Assembly (NCBI GenBank): GCA_030549495.1
Contig: JAUIRK010000987.1
Location: forward strand, 558,001-622,000
Length of the DNA: 64,000 bases
Reading direction: 5' to 3'
DNA from: Nectonema munidae
Lineage: Eukaryota; Nematomorpha; Nectonematoida; Nectonematidae
The position numbers and the translations under genes are program-made. Shown here in pieces: positions 1 to 11,567 of this stretch. The notes under the pieces were generated by a model. It worked only from the letters and a program-made list of their open reading frames with translations, was not told the origin of the DNA and made no database searches. Positions within the stretch are counted from its first letter, which is position 1; each line of letters starts with the position of its first letter.

Positions 1-2294
1 GTTAAAGCAATGAATTTTCTTTATTTATTAACACGAATCTCTGATATTTTGTTGAAATTAAATTTCAGATTCGTATTCTATCATTGGTCCAATAAAAAAA
101 ATTTTTTTTTTAATTTTTCTAAGAAACTTTTTAGAAATTTAAAAGTTCTTAAATTTTCATTTTAAAAACAAATTGCAAAGAGAATTTAATGTCAAACTCA
201 AGTCAAAAAATGAGATAAATAACACTTGTTTTTTTTATATTTATTTATTCAAAAAAATAGGATATCTAAAAGAATACCAAAGGAATCGAGATAGATGACT
301 TATTAATTCAAACATAGGATATCTAAAGGGATACCAAAAGAATCGAGATAGATTACTTATTAGTAATAAGCTATCTTGTTAATATTCCTTTAAAGTGTAG
401 ATTTTCCTGGTAATATTCCTTTAAAGGGTAGATTTTCCTTTAAAGTGGGGAATCAATCGAAATCCTATATTTGAGGAGCAAAAAAAAGAAACCATCATTC
501 TTAGCTAAAACAACTACCATATTTAGATTTAGCACAGTAACCACTGCAAGATCAATATAAGAAACTTCTTAGCAAGTTTCATGTAAAAAGAAGAGACCGC
601 TTTTTTGAATAAAACAAATTAAAACTCGATTATTTACTGCTTTGTTTTTAATGCAAACTTTTCATTAAAGGTTATGCTGGCGATTAGATCATGGAAATTT
701 TGATCGAAATTGTAAATTCTCATAAAATTAAACTATGCCTATAACATTCTCTATTAATATAGAGCGCTCTGATGATACATGATTCGAAAGATATATTTTT
801 TAAAGTTAGAGAAAATCTAAAATTGAAAAAGTTGTATATCTATCTATCATGATGATGTATTGGCTTCCACCTGAATATATTTCAAAAGGGTATAACTTTG
901 GTATATGTTGTTCAAATTCAAGGAAATCATGCAATCTTATATTATAAATCCGTAATTTAATGTGTGTGCCAATAAAAAGTTGGAATGAAAGTATAATTTT
1001 TAAACTTCATTGACTTTGTAAATAAAGTAGATAGTAGCATGGCTTATGCCTTTCCTATGCTTTTAGTTATTTTTTTGTTGTGTTTCAATTCAATTCATTC
1101 TACAACTTACTTAGATATTTTTATTTACTAAAAGAAGTTTCTTGCATACATTCTAAATATAACAAGTATAAATGTATGTTAATTATATGATAGGCATATG
1201 TATAAAGATTAGCTCACAAAAGATTGGCTCTGGAGCCTCACCATTTGAGAAGAAGTCGGGGTGTTACACATTCACATATGTTAGATTAAAGAATAAATTC
1301 ATAGACACTCTCTTTTGTGTGCAACGTTGCAAAAACGCAACATAAAAATGCTTATCAATTTAGTGAAGCCTAGTATTTTTGCAAATGGAGTTGCAGTCTC
1401 AAAAGAGTCCACAACCCTTCTCCTGACATATGTTAAATGAATGCAAATCTTTATATATATATATATATCCGTATAGTTTTCTGGAATAAAAATAGAATTA
1501 TTGTGCTTTAGCTGCATCTCGTATTAGGACAGAGAAACGTTACTATATATACTATGCTATATATTTGTGAACTAATCTTTAAAAATATGTCTATCATATA
1601 ATTAGCATGCACACACCACTTCATATAAACTACTGACCCTCTATCTATACCTACCTTTGTTACAGGTTTTTCTTATACAGCCACCTTCCTCTTCCAGTTG
1701 GTAGTTGAAGATCAGTTGATGACCATAGTGGTCAAAAATTTATCTCTAAAAATTTTATTTGAATGAAGACACTTTTCCTAGTAATGATGATGAAGGAAAT
1801 GAACTGAAGAGAGAATGCGCTTGAAGACGAATGCAATGCTTCTATTTTTTTCGTATCTTAACTTTTTCAATTAGGTTTTAATTTGAATTAAAAATTGCAC
1901 TCTACGTTTAACGTGTATTTTTGTGAAACTCGAAATGTCGTTTAAGCCGGATAATTTTAATCATCCCAGTTATCAGACAAGTTTGACGACTGTAAACACA
2001 TCATATAAAGACTGTTCGTCATTTATTACTAGAAGTTCACTGTGCCTAACATAGTTAGGGTGATTCATTTCTGAACAAGTAAAGAGACACCCTGATTAAG
2101 TGTTTTCACAATTTTGCTACAATATTTAGAAACATTGTTTATATAAAAAAAGATTTGCTTAACGAAATGCACCTCTTCTAAACATAATCCTTCCCATCCA
2201 CAAAACAAATCAATTAAGAAACGAACTCAATTCCCTATTTTTAAATTATAGCTCAAGAAAATGCATATGGATGGATAAGTAGATAAAAGTAAAC
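1..2294. other. Formin intron/unknown; no gene seen
   Basis: AT-rich sequence with the tandem duplications near 259-450 and a short (TA)n near 1,455. No further FH2 exon could be recognised here. The short minus ORF at 1,299-1,517 has no protein-like features. Confidence 0.5.
259..450. repeat. Tandem duplications
   Basis: A unit of about 57 bp starting AGGATATCTAAA is present twice (259-315 and 316 onward). It is followed by a shorter repeat with 'TTCCTTTAAAG(T/G)GTAGATTTTCC' copied about three times to 450. Confidence 0.75.
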
Positions 2295-2414
2295 CTGGGA
2301 GTCATTCAAGTAGTTTCCAATTTCTAATATGGCGGATAGGACGTATAAAAATGTTTTGCTGTGGAAAATTTCATCTAATGCAGTCTTGAAGTCATGAAGA
2401 GTCTCTGCAAGTTC
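2295..2414 (-). CDS. FHOD: FHOD exon 13, FH2 core (last visible exon)
   Basis: Acceptor attatcaacag and donor gtttac bound a 120-bp, phase-0 exon. The product ELAETLHDFKTALDEIF...LSAILEIGNYLND matches the FHOD segment ending in LLAVGNFLNG. The following exon (FELSYLEKV... in relatives) is not recognisable between here and position 1, so the gene continues to the left. Confidence 0.93.
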
Positions 2415-2508
2415 CTGTTGATAATAATTTATTAATAAATAAACATTCAAAAAGGTCCCCTCCAAAGAAGCAGCTGTTGAATCATCATTTAAAATAGGGG
2501 CGCACATC

Positions 2509-2558
2509 GGGGGGGGGGGGGGGGGCGAAAATGACCTTCGCCCCCCCCCCCCCCCCCC
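2509..2558. repeat. Poly-G / poly-C inverted pair
   Basis: G17 (2,509-2,525), a 15-base spacer, then C18 (2,541-2,558). With the flanking cgaa/ttcg this can fold as a near-perfect G:C hairpin. It is embedded in a repeat carrying 'GGGGCGCACATC', also seen reversed at 5,552-5,600 next to a C19 run. Confidence 0.85.
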
Positions 2559-2888
2559 AATAATTTTCTATAAGTAAGAGTTGCTGCTTGTTTATAAAAC
2601 ATGTATGATGATCGCATTTTTCCTATCGAACATATTTTACAGATGATGAGTGAGAAAGCTATATAATAATAATCCATTGCTTCAATATGCACACAATAAC
2701 ACATGACACATGTTGATGATCCACTATTTTCTCATCTTCTGTCACAGTGATTCTATTTCTCTTTCTCTCTCCTCTGTTTTTCTCTTCCGCTTTCTCTGCT
2801 AAAACTCAATCATTCACTCAAGCTCTCTTCTTTCATTCAAGCCCTCTTCTCTTGTTAAGCTCTCCTATCTCATCAGCTCTCTTCTCTC

Positions 2889-3086
2889 CAGTGACGTAGT
2901 TAGGCTGGGGCATGAGGGGCCGTGCCCACACTCCTATGTACCGCATGGTGCCCCCATGCATCGTATGCGATATCAGTTTTTGAAAATTTCTAAAATGAAA
3001 GGATCAAGAAAGTATAAATAATGTTGCGCAAGTTTTTTGTTTTTAAATTGTGCCCCTTCTATCAACTTTTTTTGGCTACACCACTG
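2889..3086. mobile_element. hAT-type MITE, 198 bp
   Basis: Ends CAGTGACGTAG... and ...GGCTACACCACTG are short inverted repeats of the CAGTGGCGTA hAT type. Flanking 8-mers cttctctc (2,881-2,888) and cttctgtc (3,087-3,094) match at 7 of 8, as expected for an old hAT target duplication. It shares internal sequence (GGGGCATGAGGGGCCGTGCCC; ATCAAGAAAGTATAAATAATGTT) with the element at 38,688. Confidence 0.8.
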
Positions 3087-3597
3087 CTTCTGTCTAATTT
3101 GCATTTAGAGTTAAATTAAAATAGTTTTCAATCGTTACAATTTTATATCAATGAATATTGTTAGACTCGCACTAAGAATTTTTTTTCAACAAAAGTCACC
3201 TAATCTTTATCACTACGTTTGTTACATTTTGTAACATTTGAAAACTAATTTTTTCAAGTCTGGAAATTTTTTTTCAATAGCTATTTGGGAATTAATATTT
3301 TGATTATCTATTCAGTTTAAAAGCAAGAATTCCATTTGCTTAATATTTGACCAGAGATATTTTTATAATGTTCGATTGTTAAATTTTATAAATAACACTG
3401 TACATAATTAATTAAATCATTTTTTTAAGAAAATTTGTTGATTATTATAAAAATATAATATCGTAACAAAATGTTTCAGTTGTTAAAAATGTACTTGATC
3501 TATTTATGACAGCTGCCAGAATTTTATTTGTAGATAGAAATAATAAAAAAAACGCAATGATTTTCTTTTCTCGTATACTTTGATTTATGTTAGTTTC

Positions 3598-3872
3598 GTC
3601 CTCGGACATTTCGCCCCATTATTTTCATAAGACAGTTCGTTCCATTATTTTCATAAGACATTTTGTTTCATGGACAATTCGCCCCGTTATTTTCATAAGA
3701 CATTTTGTCTCATAGACCATTCTAAAAAATTATGAGATAAATGAAATAATTTAATAGAGATAAAATAAACAAGAATATAAAATTTTTTAATAATTTTACA
3801 CATATAATAAGCAAAGATGGACGAAACAAATAGCCTATGAGACAATTTGTCAGGGGGCGAAATGTCTGTCGA
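3598..3872. mobile_element. MITE with 'GACATTTCGCCCC' termini
   Basis: The left end (GTCCTCGGACATTTCGCCCC) and the reverse complement of the right end (GTCGACAGACATTTCGCCCC) match. The interior has repeats of an 'ATTATTTTCATAAGACA' unit. No coding capacity. About 275 bp. Confidence 0.7.
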
Positions 3873-4114
3873 CCTTTATTTAAATAATTTTTTAATTATA
3901 AGGGCTAGCTACTTAAACGTTGGCTTTTGCTGTTTATAAAAACTTGAAAATATCAAATAAATTCTAATCCTTTATGCCTCCTATTATTTTGAAATTATTC
4001 TGAGAACAGACGGTTCCATTTTAAAATAGTGAAAATTGTTTTATTAGTTTATTTTGTTTCCTTTCTCTCTTATGTTAATTATGTAGCAAATTTTTCAATT
4101 TTGAGTAAAAGGTA

Positions 4115-4262
4115 GTGCAGCGGGTGTATTTTCATTGACCAGGCACTGATGTACCGCTTATGTCAAACTATGAACAAATTCGTATCGATGAGGAATCGAA
4201 TCCAGAGGCTTCCGTGCTATGCCCATCATCTCAACCAACCTGCCATGCCACCTATGCTGTAG
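4115..4262 (-). repeat. tRNA-derived SINE, diverged
   Basis: On the minus strand: GGCAGGTTGGTTGAGATGAT, then GGATTCGATTCCTCATCGA (B-box-like), then ACATAAGCGGTACATCAGTG and CAATGAAAATACA. This is the same order as the 21,952 copy. Confidence 0.65.
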
Positions 4263-4740
4263 GGGATATGTCAAATTAGTTTTCAAAAAACTTAATTTAT
4301 GCTCTAAATTTTTTTAGTTTTTGTTGAAGCTCTATAACTTTTTCCGATAGACTTTTTTCCTTAAAAGTTATTATAAAAGTCGTAGCTTGTATCAATTTAG
4401 CTTAACTCTTTTTGAATGATGCTGAGTAAAATGAAATAATGCGATCTTAATTTTTTGTTTGCACAATTATAACTTCGTTTTATACCCTTGCCCCTGAATC
4501 AATCACATTTTTTCATATAAACATCGCAGGGTGTCTAGTAGACTCTTTGCCTTTAGACTACATTCACTCATATAAAACTATCTAACCTTCAGTTATTTGT
4601 TTTCTCTATGAATCAAATATCCTTTCATCAATTCCTGTAATGTGCCTGGTAGACTACTTCATTTTTCAAATGAAAAACCCTATTCCACCCCCTAACATTT
4701 TTGGATTTTTTTAAACTAGTGTATATTCGATGGTTGTAGG

Positions 4741-5331
4741 TAAAAATGCCCCAATTAAAAAGTAGGAAAAAATGCCCCCTAATTTTTGATTTTCAGGATT
4801 TTTTTAAATTATATAAATATTTTTATTTGCTACCGTTTTGAAAAGCTAATTTTAATTATATAAATATTTTTATTTGCTACCGTTTTGAAAAGCTAATTTT
4901 CTAATATTTCTTAATCTATAGGGTTTTTCTTTATAAAGTTCTTGAAAACAATAACAAAGGTGCAGATTTGTGGGAATGTGTTCTTAAAATCAGTTAAAAT
5001 ACAAATTATATTTAGAAAGTGTTCTGATACACATAAAGTCCAAAAATATTTGCTGTTTTATAAAAAATTTTTTTGTATTTAAAAAATTGTTGTATGCTGA
5101 GTTTTTTAGTTTACTTTAATTAAATTTTAAATGTTTTAGATGAAAAGTTAACTTTTTTTTTTACAAAAAATCTTTATTTGACATATCTTTTTTAAAAAAA
5201 ATTTTTAATAATTTTTTGAATTTTTTTGTGTTGGGGCATTTTAAATTTTAAAATTTTAAATTGGGGCATTTTTTCCTACTTTTTAATTGTGGTCATTTTT
5301 TCCTACTTTTTAATTGGGGGCATTTTTTCTG
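4741..5331. mobile_element. MITE with 'AAAAATGCCCC' inverted repeats
   Basis: The left arm AATGCCCCAATTAAAAAGTA and its right-hand counterpart TACTTTTTAATTGGGGGCAT are inverted copies, and the motif is doubled on each side. Inside, a 45-46 bp direct duplication (TTTTTATTTGCTACCGTTTT core) lies at about 4,808-4,902. About 590 bp, no ORF. Confidence 0.65.
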
Positions 5332-5551
5332 CGCACTATATTTGATATGCAAATTTAATCAAAATATTTTCGCTGGGAGTATAGTATTTAAATTCACCAA
5401 TTTTGTAAAAAAAAAATAAAGTAGTCTTATAAATTTAGGACTTTAGGTATGCGCTGAATACACTCTATTTTAAAAGATTGCTTGAATATTTGGTCTCCCG
5501 TGGTATTTCTAGACCACTAATTTTGAAAATTGCAAGAAAAAAATTTTGCCT

Positions 5552-5605
5552 CCCCCCCCCCCCCCCCCCCAAATAATTTTAAGGATGTGCGCCCCTGATT
5601 TAAAA
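5552..5605. repeat. Poly-C tract with 'GATGTGCGCCCC' repeat
   Basis: About 19 C in a row, then AAATAATTTTAAGGATGTGC and GCCCCTG. The same arrangement flanks the poly-C at 2,541 and, more weakly, sequences at 13,710 and 57,430. So the tracts are part of an interspersed repeat. Confidence 0.6.
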
Positions 5606-5939
5606 CTTTTAATTACAAAAAGAAACATCTAAACAAGTGAATTAATGAGAATGGGATAAATGGACTTTTGCGGAAATAAAAGTTGCTATAGTGCGAAAAA
5701 GCTTCAAATGACCTTGAATCGATTTATCATTGTCAATATTATATATTTTAAGGCTTATTTAATATAAAAGCGTAGAGTATTTACACATTTTTGCTTAACA
5801 TCAGTGCCCAAACCAAGTTTTTAATATCAGTAAGTTGGTAATGCAGAGACTTAAGTAAGCAACTGGCACAACCCATGAAGTGAGAACAAAGAAATGCTCC
5901 ATGATGTCATACTAAGAAATGAAAAAAAGAATAGGGATT

Positions 5940-6420
5940 TTTACGATTATAGACACGGTAAATAATTTGTTCTTTATAAAATGGCTGGACAATAAAACCG
6001 TTGTTGGTGAAGAATTACGAAAATATTGAGTCCTTGGAAAAGGCAAAGCGCATCCGATCTAAAAAATAGTCGTGGCCAATTTTCACTGATGATGATAGAC
6101 ATAGCTTTAGTGAACTCATGGAAGCCCATCAAATTTATCACAAAGATGAAAAAATACCTCTTTGCTCAATTTTAAAAGGTTATCTTATCTTCATTCTAAT
6201 ATTGCGAATAAAAAAGAAAGAACTGAGCCTTCAAAAAGGAAAATAATACAGAGTAAGTTTCGAGATAAAATCCAATTTGCGCCTGGAAATCACCTTATTG
6301 CCTCAAGAAATAGTCCACGTCTGTGCAACCTTTCTAAAAAGGGCTAAAAAATATTGTAAATATTGTAATGTTTCTTTACATGAAAACTGTTTTGCAAATT
6401 TTCACTCTAAATAAAGTTTT
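5940..6420 (+). mobile_element. piggyBac-type transposase, C-terminal remnant
   Basis: Frames in this stretch encode LFFIKWLDNKTVV, then a 61-residue ORF (6,162-6,347), then YCKYCNVSLHENCFANFH. The first resembles the piggyBac 'VKWLDNKPV' segment. The last is the Cys/His-rich C-terminal zinc-binding motif of piggyBac-derived transposases. Several frame changes and a stop separate them, so this is a decayed copy with no intact ORF. It sits in the intron between FHOD exons 12 and 13. Confidence 0.7.
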
Positions 6421-6738
6421 TCGATTTAAATGAACATTATCATGTTTTCTAATTCTGAAACATTTTGTGCTCATTATCCCTGAAGTAAAATAAATGTGAA
6501 GAGGATTGGGAAAAAATAATTTTTGTTTTTTAAGGCTTAATTATGCAAATAAGAGTTTATTCATTCGAAATTTTGTTCAGTTACATCTTTAAATTATTAT
6601 GGGTGTTAATGAATTAAACAACTTTTTCAATTTTCTACAATACATATTCACTACAAACTTTTATTTAAAGAAAAAAAAATTTACACTTTTTTGAGTTTTT
6701 TCTCAAAATACTGAATTTAGGTACAAAATAAAACAAAC

Positions 6739-6924
6739 CTTTTCAGTGCTTTCAAATTCCAATTTAAAGTACCAAATTTCAAGTCTTTCCTTAACGGCAG
6801 GAATTAGTGAAATTTTAAAGAGAAAATCTTCAGCACTAGCTAATATCACACCCGGATTAGAAGTCTTTGCTTCCGATAATACTTGGATTTCTTCCTCCGT
6901 TGGTAGCATCACATTCAAAAGTCT
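6739..6924 (-). CDS. FHOD: FHOD exon 12, FH2 core
   Basis: Acceptor ttatttacttatag and donor gtttgt bound a 186-bp, phase-0 exon encoding NVMLPTEEEIQVLSEAKTSN, then AEDFLFKIS, then RLEIWYFKLEFE. This matches the FHOD 'MMPTEEERQKIEEAQLANP...AENFL...ARLQLWAFKLDYE' segment at essentially constant spacing. Confidence 0.95.
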
Positions 6925-7579
6925 CTATAAGTAAATAAAAAAAAACTTAAATTCAATAACATTAAAGTCCATGTGTTAGCGAGTGAAATTCAAACAGTAA
7001 AATAAATAAACCGATCCGAAAAACTTGGAAAAGGGAGGTTGGATTTTCGTTTTGATTAAAAAAATGAGAACGCCACGGAAAAAACGACGTAAGAGAAAAA
7101 ACTCTTTTATTTTCCATCCTAGATTTTCAAAGATTAGATTTGAAAAATGTTCGTATGGACTTAATGCTCAAATTAAGCACGTTGAAGAATTGTCAAGGCT
7201 CTGTTGGGTGGTACACTCAATATTTGAAACCAATAAGGTAAAAGAATTTATTAAAATATAAAAATTAATTAAAGTATTCGTTATCGGTAAAAAGATTAAT
7301 TAATTATTATTTTTGAATAATCCTTATATTTTTGTAAATTTTTTTTTAAATGAAAACGACATGATCAGAAAAAATGGTATGTCATTTAAGAACATTTTTA
7401 TTTAATAGATTTTGCACCGTTTTTATATTTTATTTCAAGTATTTCTATTCAGAGGAAAGAAGTCTACAAATTAATTTTTCGGTCATTTTTTTATCCTAAT
7501 AAACCAATTTATTGGTGATATACAAATTATGCAAGTACTCAAAAAAATAAAAAGTGTGATGAGTGAAACAAAATTTCAC

Positions 7580-7840
7580 CTCTATAGATTCTTTGTTAAG
7601 TAAAGAGTCGTCCATCTTCAAAATGGCCGGTTTCAGGTATGTAAAAAAAGGAAGCTTAGCCATCGCAATGTTGATCGCGTTCGAGCGCTTTGCATCCAAT
7701 ATGCTGAAGAATTTCTTGTTGTCTTCCAATCTTCGATCTCGTAACTTTGTATTTTTGTTCTTACTCTCGAAGCGGCATTGAATGCGCTCTTGATCAAACT
7801 TTATGCTCAAAATTTTTTCCCAGATGCAAGACGCTTCTTT
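7580..7840 (-). CDS. FHOD: FHOD exon 11, FH2 lasso/linker and knob
   Basis: Acceptor taatattttag and donor gtgaaa bound a 261-bp, phase-0 exon. It encodes IWEKI...FDQERIQCRFESK, then FFSILDAKRSNAINIAMAKL. The LD(S/A/P)KRSNAINI block is an FH2 signature nearly identical in FHOD1 and FHOD3. It contains the conserved Ile and Lys needed for actin contact in formins, by family knowledge. Confidence 0.95.
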
Positions 7841-8038
7841 CTAAAATATTACGATCGTTTAAAAACTTGCTACGTCTTCACCATAGAGAGATGATGTAAA
7901 TAACTTTGCAAAAATATTTGTAAAAAGGTAATAATCAGTTATTGAAAACTTCAGTGATAGACTATAAAAAGAATCTGCTAATGTAAAAGAACTTCGGTGA
8001 AGTGAGTGCAAACTTAACTATAAAAAGAAAGAGTTTAC

Positions 8039-8184
8039 TGAAGATGGATGCTGAGGATTTGACAATTTTACTTCTTTCCAGAAGAGCTTAATCGTGGGTT
8101 TCTTCGAGGAAATGTTGTTGTTGTTGTTGTTGCTCATCATTACCCCCGAAGGAATGGGAGGAGGCGGCATGGGAGGAGGCGAAG
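8039..8184 (-). CDS. FHOD: FHOD exon 10, FH1 and start of FH2
   Basis: Acceptor tttgtttaag and donor gtaaac bound a 146-bp exon, in phase with both sides and too short to show as a long ORF. It encodes a minimal FH1 (TSPPPMPPPPIP), then a run of six Asn (GTT-type repeat on the plus strand), then KKPTIKLFWKEVKL, the entry to FH2 (KKTIRLFWNEV in FHOD3). FH1 binds profilin-actin. Here only two short proline blocks are present, far fewer than in vertebrate FHOD. Confidence 0.9.
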
Positions 8185-9319
8185 CTTAAACAAACAACAT
8201 TTTCTACTTTTACACGCAGTAGGTACAAAAGCTTGAGCAGGATTGCTTGTAAGAACTAGGCCAAGCCGTATCAATCCGTTCGCCCTCCAAAAAGTATATA
8301 CACATTAATATACGCAGATCAATCAATGAGTGTGATTCTAATCGATAGGAGCGCATCGACCCAAAGTTTATTTCCATTCTCTCCTTTACCATCCGATTAA
8401 TAAAGTAATCATAATAGTTATAATAGCAATATTTTTTTTTATCTTTAAAGTAATGCAAGTTTTATTTTTTGTTTTTAGCACAATTAAAAGGGAGGCTTTT
8501 TTTTTACCGAATTTTTTTTACATCCCATAAAAACAAATAATGAATTTTCTAAAACCAAATAACTCCTTTGCATGCTTTTTCTAAAATTTAGAATTTTTAA
8601 AAAAATTTCATTTTGGCTGATGAATTTTTTAAAGAAATTATTTTGCTTTAAAATTGTAAATACTTTAATGATACAAATTACTGCATAAAAATAAATGCAT
8701 GGCCAAAAAATGGAATTAAATTCGTCTATCAATGAACCTTATGATAGAAAATTTGGTTCATCTCCACTAAAAATTAATGCATCTGATTCCATAATCCACA
8801 CTCCCATATTATTGGTCTACCCGTAGTGATTTTATTTTCGAATTCAATTGATTTACTTATATCTCGCCCATAAATAGGAACAACGCGTTTCCCATATTTT
8901 TTAATACAATTTAAATATAGCTAAATCTGGGTATAAAAATATTGACTTATATTTCACTTTTATGCCAGTTTTTATGAGTGCATAATTGCCTTTTTGGAAA
9001 TAGCTTATTTTTTATTGCTATGTGTTGCGTATATTGGAAAGAGATTTGCATTGAGTAAATGGCGTGTGATGAAGTGAAATCGTAATTGAAATAGAAAGAT
9101 AGAGCAGGTTTGCTTAGCGCGATTGATGCGTGTACAAGAGAAGAAGGAGAGAAAAATCAAATAATAAGAATGTCGTATTTTTGAAATATCCATTATAAAA
9201 TATTATTCAATAATTCTTTTTTTCCTTGATTACTTTCTCACATTTTAAATGGCAACTTTAATATCTCAGCAAGTTTCGTCTCATTTGAAATCTGGCTTAT
9301 ATAAAATAAAAAGGATAAA

Positions 9320-10100
9320 TGGATTGAAATCGGTGGTCTGAAAAACGTTTGGTATCGTGGTAAATGAGAAAAACACTGATTTGGATTTTGCCGCTTTTAA
9401 AGTATGCTTTCAGGCTTTCGCTATTGTGGAAGAAAAACAGGTACTTCTATTCTTAGAAATCACAAGTGCAAAATATATCCTAATCAAACTTTACTGACTG
9501 ATGCTATCAAGCCAGTTTTGAATAATGCTAAATTTATTTCGAAAGCTAAAAAAGAAAACATTAAACTGGCATGCGTCCGTTTTATAGCTAAATATCTTAG
9601 ACCATTTGAAAGGATCGGTTGTCGTGGATTCATTGACTTAGTTCAAGAGGTAAACTCTAACGCTTTCTTAAATTTGTAAAATTATTTTATAAAAATGCAA
9701 GCCAAAATACAAATTTGAAAAATCAAAGGGCTAATCTTTTGTGATTCTATATTGAAAATTTAAAATATTACATTTGTTGATGAGACAATTTGTTTATTCA
9801 CATTACACAACTTGTTAAAGAAATTTTTTTTCAGACAAAAACTTATTTGTAAAATAATAATATATTTAAAAGTAGTATAGTATATCTAAGAATTTTTTTC
9901 CAAGCATGCTAAGGATATAAATAATATTTAATTAGCTTTGTATTATTTCGATAAAATGAGGGTCGGGTGCAAATTGATAAATGCGGGGCGGGTGCAGGTT
10001 CAAATTGAAAAAATGCGGGGCGGGGCGGATGCAAATTGAATAATTGCATAGCGGGGCGGGTGCGCACAACTTTTTACAACCCGCGCAGGGCTTTACTCTA
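9320..10100 (+). mobile_element. hAT transposon fragment with GC-rich Ac-like end
   Basis: An ORF at 9,404-9,679 encodes YCGRKTGTSILRNHKCKIYP (a BED-type zinc finger start), then KKENIKLACVRFIAKYLRPF and GCRGFIDLVQE, as in hAT transposase N-termini. About 300 bp further, 9,960-10,095 is an island of 'gcggggcgggtgc' repeats ending in CGCGCAGGGC, the subterminal style of Ac-like hAT elements. Only the N-terminal part of the transposase is recognisable. Lies in the intron between FHOD exons 9 and 10. Confidence 0.65.
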
Positions 10101-11397
10101 GAGGGGATTGTTCAGTAATAAATTGCCAGCCAATGGCCATAAAATTAATTAATGGAAAAAATTAATTTGAACAAACTGAATGGAGTAAAAAGCTCAACTG
10201 TCATTGCAAAGGTTAAAACCTGAAAAAAATTCGGATCTTTCAAGATGAAACAACAATAATAAACTCTTATTCCACTATGAAAAATTCTGATTTTGAAGAA
10301 GTCAACAATTATTACATTGAAATCTCTATTCTAACCAGATTTGACAAAGCTAAATCAAAAATATAATTATATAAGAAATAAAAATACTGCTACACTTATG
10401 TTTGTATCAAATGGTGATGTATACAGTTTGAATAATTACTTTTAGACCCAAGTTTATCTATAGAGGATTAATACCGTATCAATATCTAGTAAGGGAACAC
10501 TACTCTCTCTCCCCCAAAAACGAATACACTTTTCAGCAAACTCTTGTTTAACATTTTTTCATTTTTGTTATTTATTTTAGATAAAATTGGCCAATGCACG
10601 TAAGAAAAAGGGTAGGAAATATTGAGTCGATGATCTTGCCTATGCCTTCATTGAATCCTCATAAAATTATAAAATGCTGATGTGTTTTCCATTCAAACGA
10701 CGCAAAACGAAAAAAACATCTGAAGGCTGTGCAATATGCATAATAAAAGAAAGATTAGCCGCCATATGTCCTCAAGAATTTACGTGATGAGTTTCGAGGA
10801 AGGATGACAGTGGATAAAATGTTTAAGTAGAAAAAGGATAAAACCTGAAACTATTGATCAATCTGTGATGATGTCTTCCGTGGCCGTGTGCGAGTCATAG
10901 AGTACCCAAAACTCTGAAAATACGTGAAACTACTTTTACTGGACCTTCTCAAATTTACTTACTTGATTTTGGTTTCAGTCGGCTGATGTAACTTCCTTGA
11001 AAGACTCAAAGTGGCCTTGACATAGAAAAAAGACTATCCGAGTCTTGAAGTGAAGCATTGACAAGTTGGTCTAACCTTATGAGTCACAGCGCTGAAAAAT
11101 TCAAATGAAATATTCATCCAAATAATTTTTCTTTTTTGCAACTGGAGTTAGTGTCTAACACCATAAGTTAAAATTGGCTATAAACATTTTAATTTTAGTG
11201 AACACTTTGCGGTAAATTAGCGAAACAGATATGGTAGAGCTTCAATATAAGACAAAATGATTATGTCAATTTCATGAAATGTCACAAGCTACTAAGGATA
11301 AATGGCATTTTTCTTTTGAAAAAGGAGCAATTTTTTCGCAATCAGGCATAGGTTGACAGTTTGGGAAGGGCAAAAATCAAAAAGATTAGGAACTTAC

Positions 11398-11567
11398 TAA
11401 AGGAAGTCGTAGTGTCCGTACTAGATATTGTTTTCTCTTTGGAAACGTCGTAATCATCGTTCGTATCCAAGTCGGTGAAGTCGATATCGGCGATAATCAA
11501 GGGCTTTCTAAGGCTTTTGTATAAGGCATTCCACTCTTTGTCACCAACAGTTTCTTCTTCATCAAAT
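11398..11567 (-). CDS. FHOD: FHOD exon 9, acidic DFTDL motif
   Basis: Acceptor ctttatttgtag and donor gtaagtt bound a 170-bp exon in phase with both neighbours. It encodes PLIIADIDFTDLDTNDDYDV, closely matching the conserved acidic segment (DMDFTDLGEEDDIDVLD) that precedes FH1 in FHOD3. This is one of the strongest markers that the formin is of the FHOD class rather than DAAM, mDia or INF. Confidence 0.85.
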
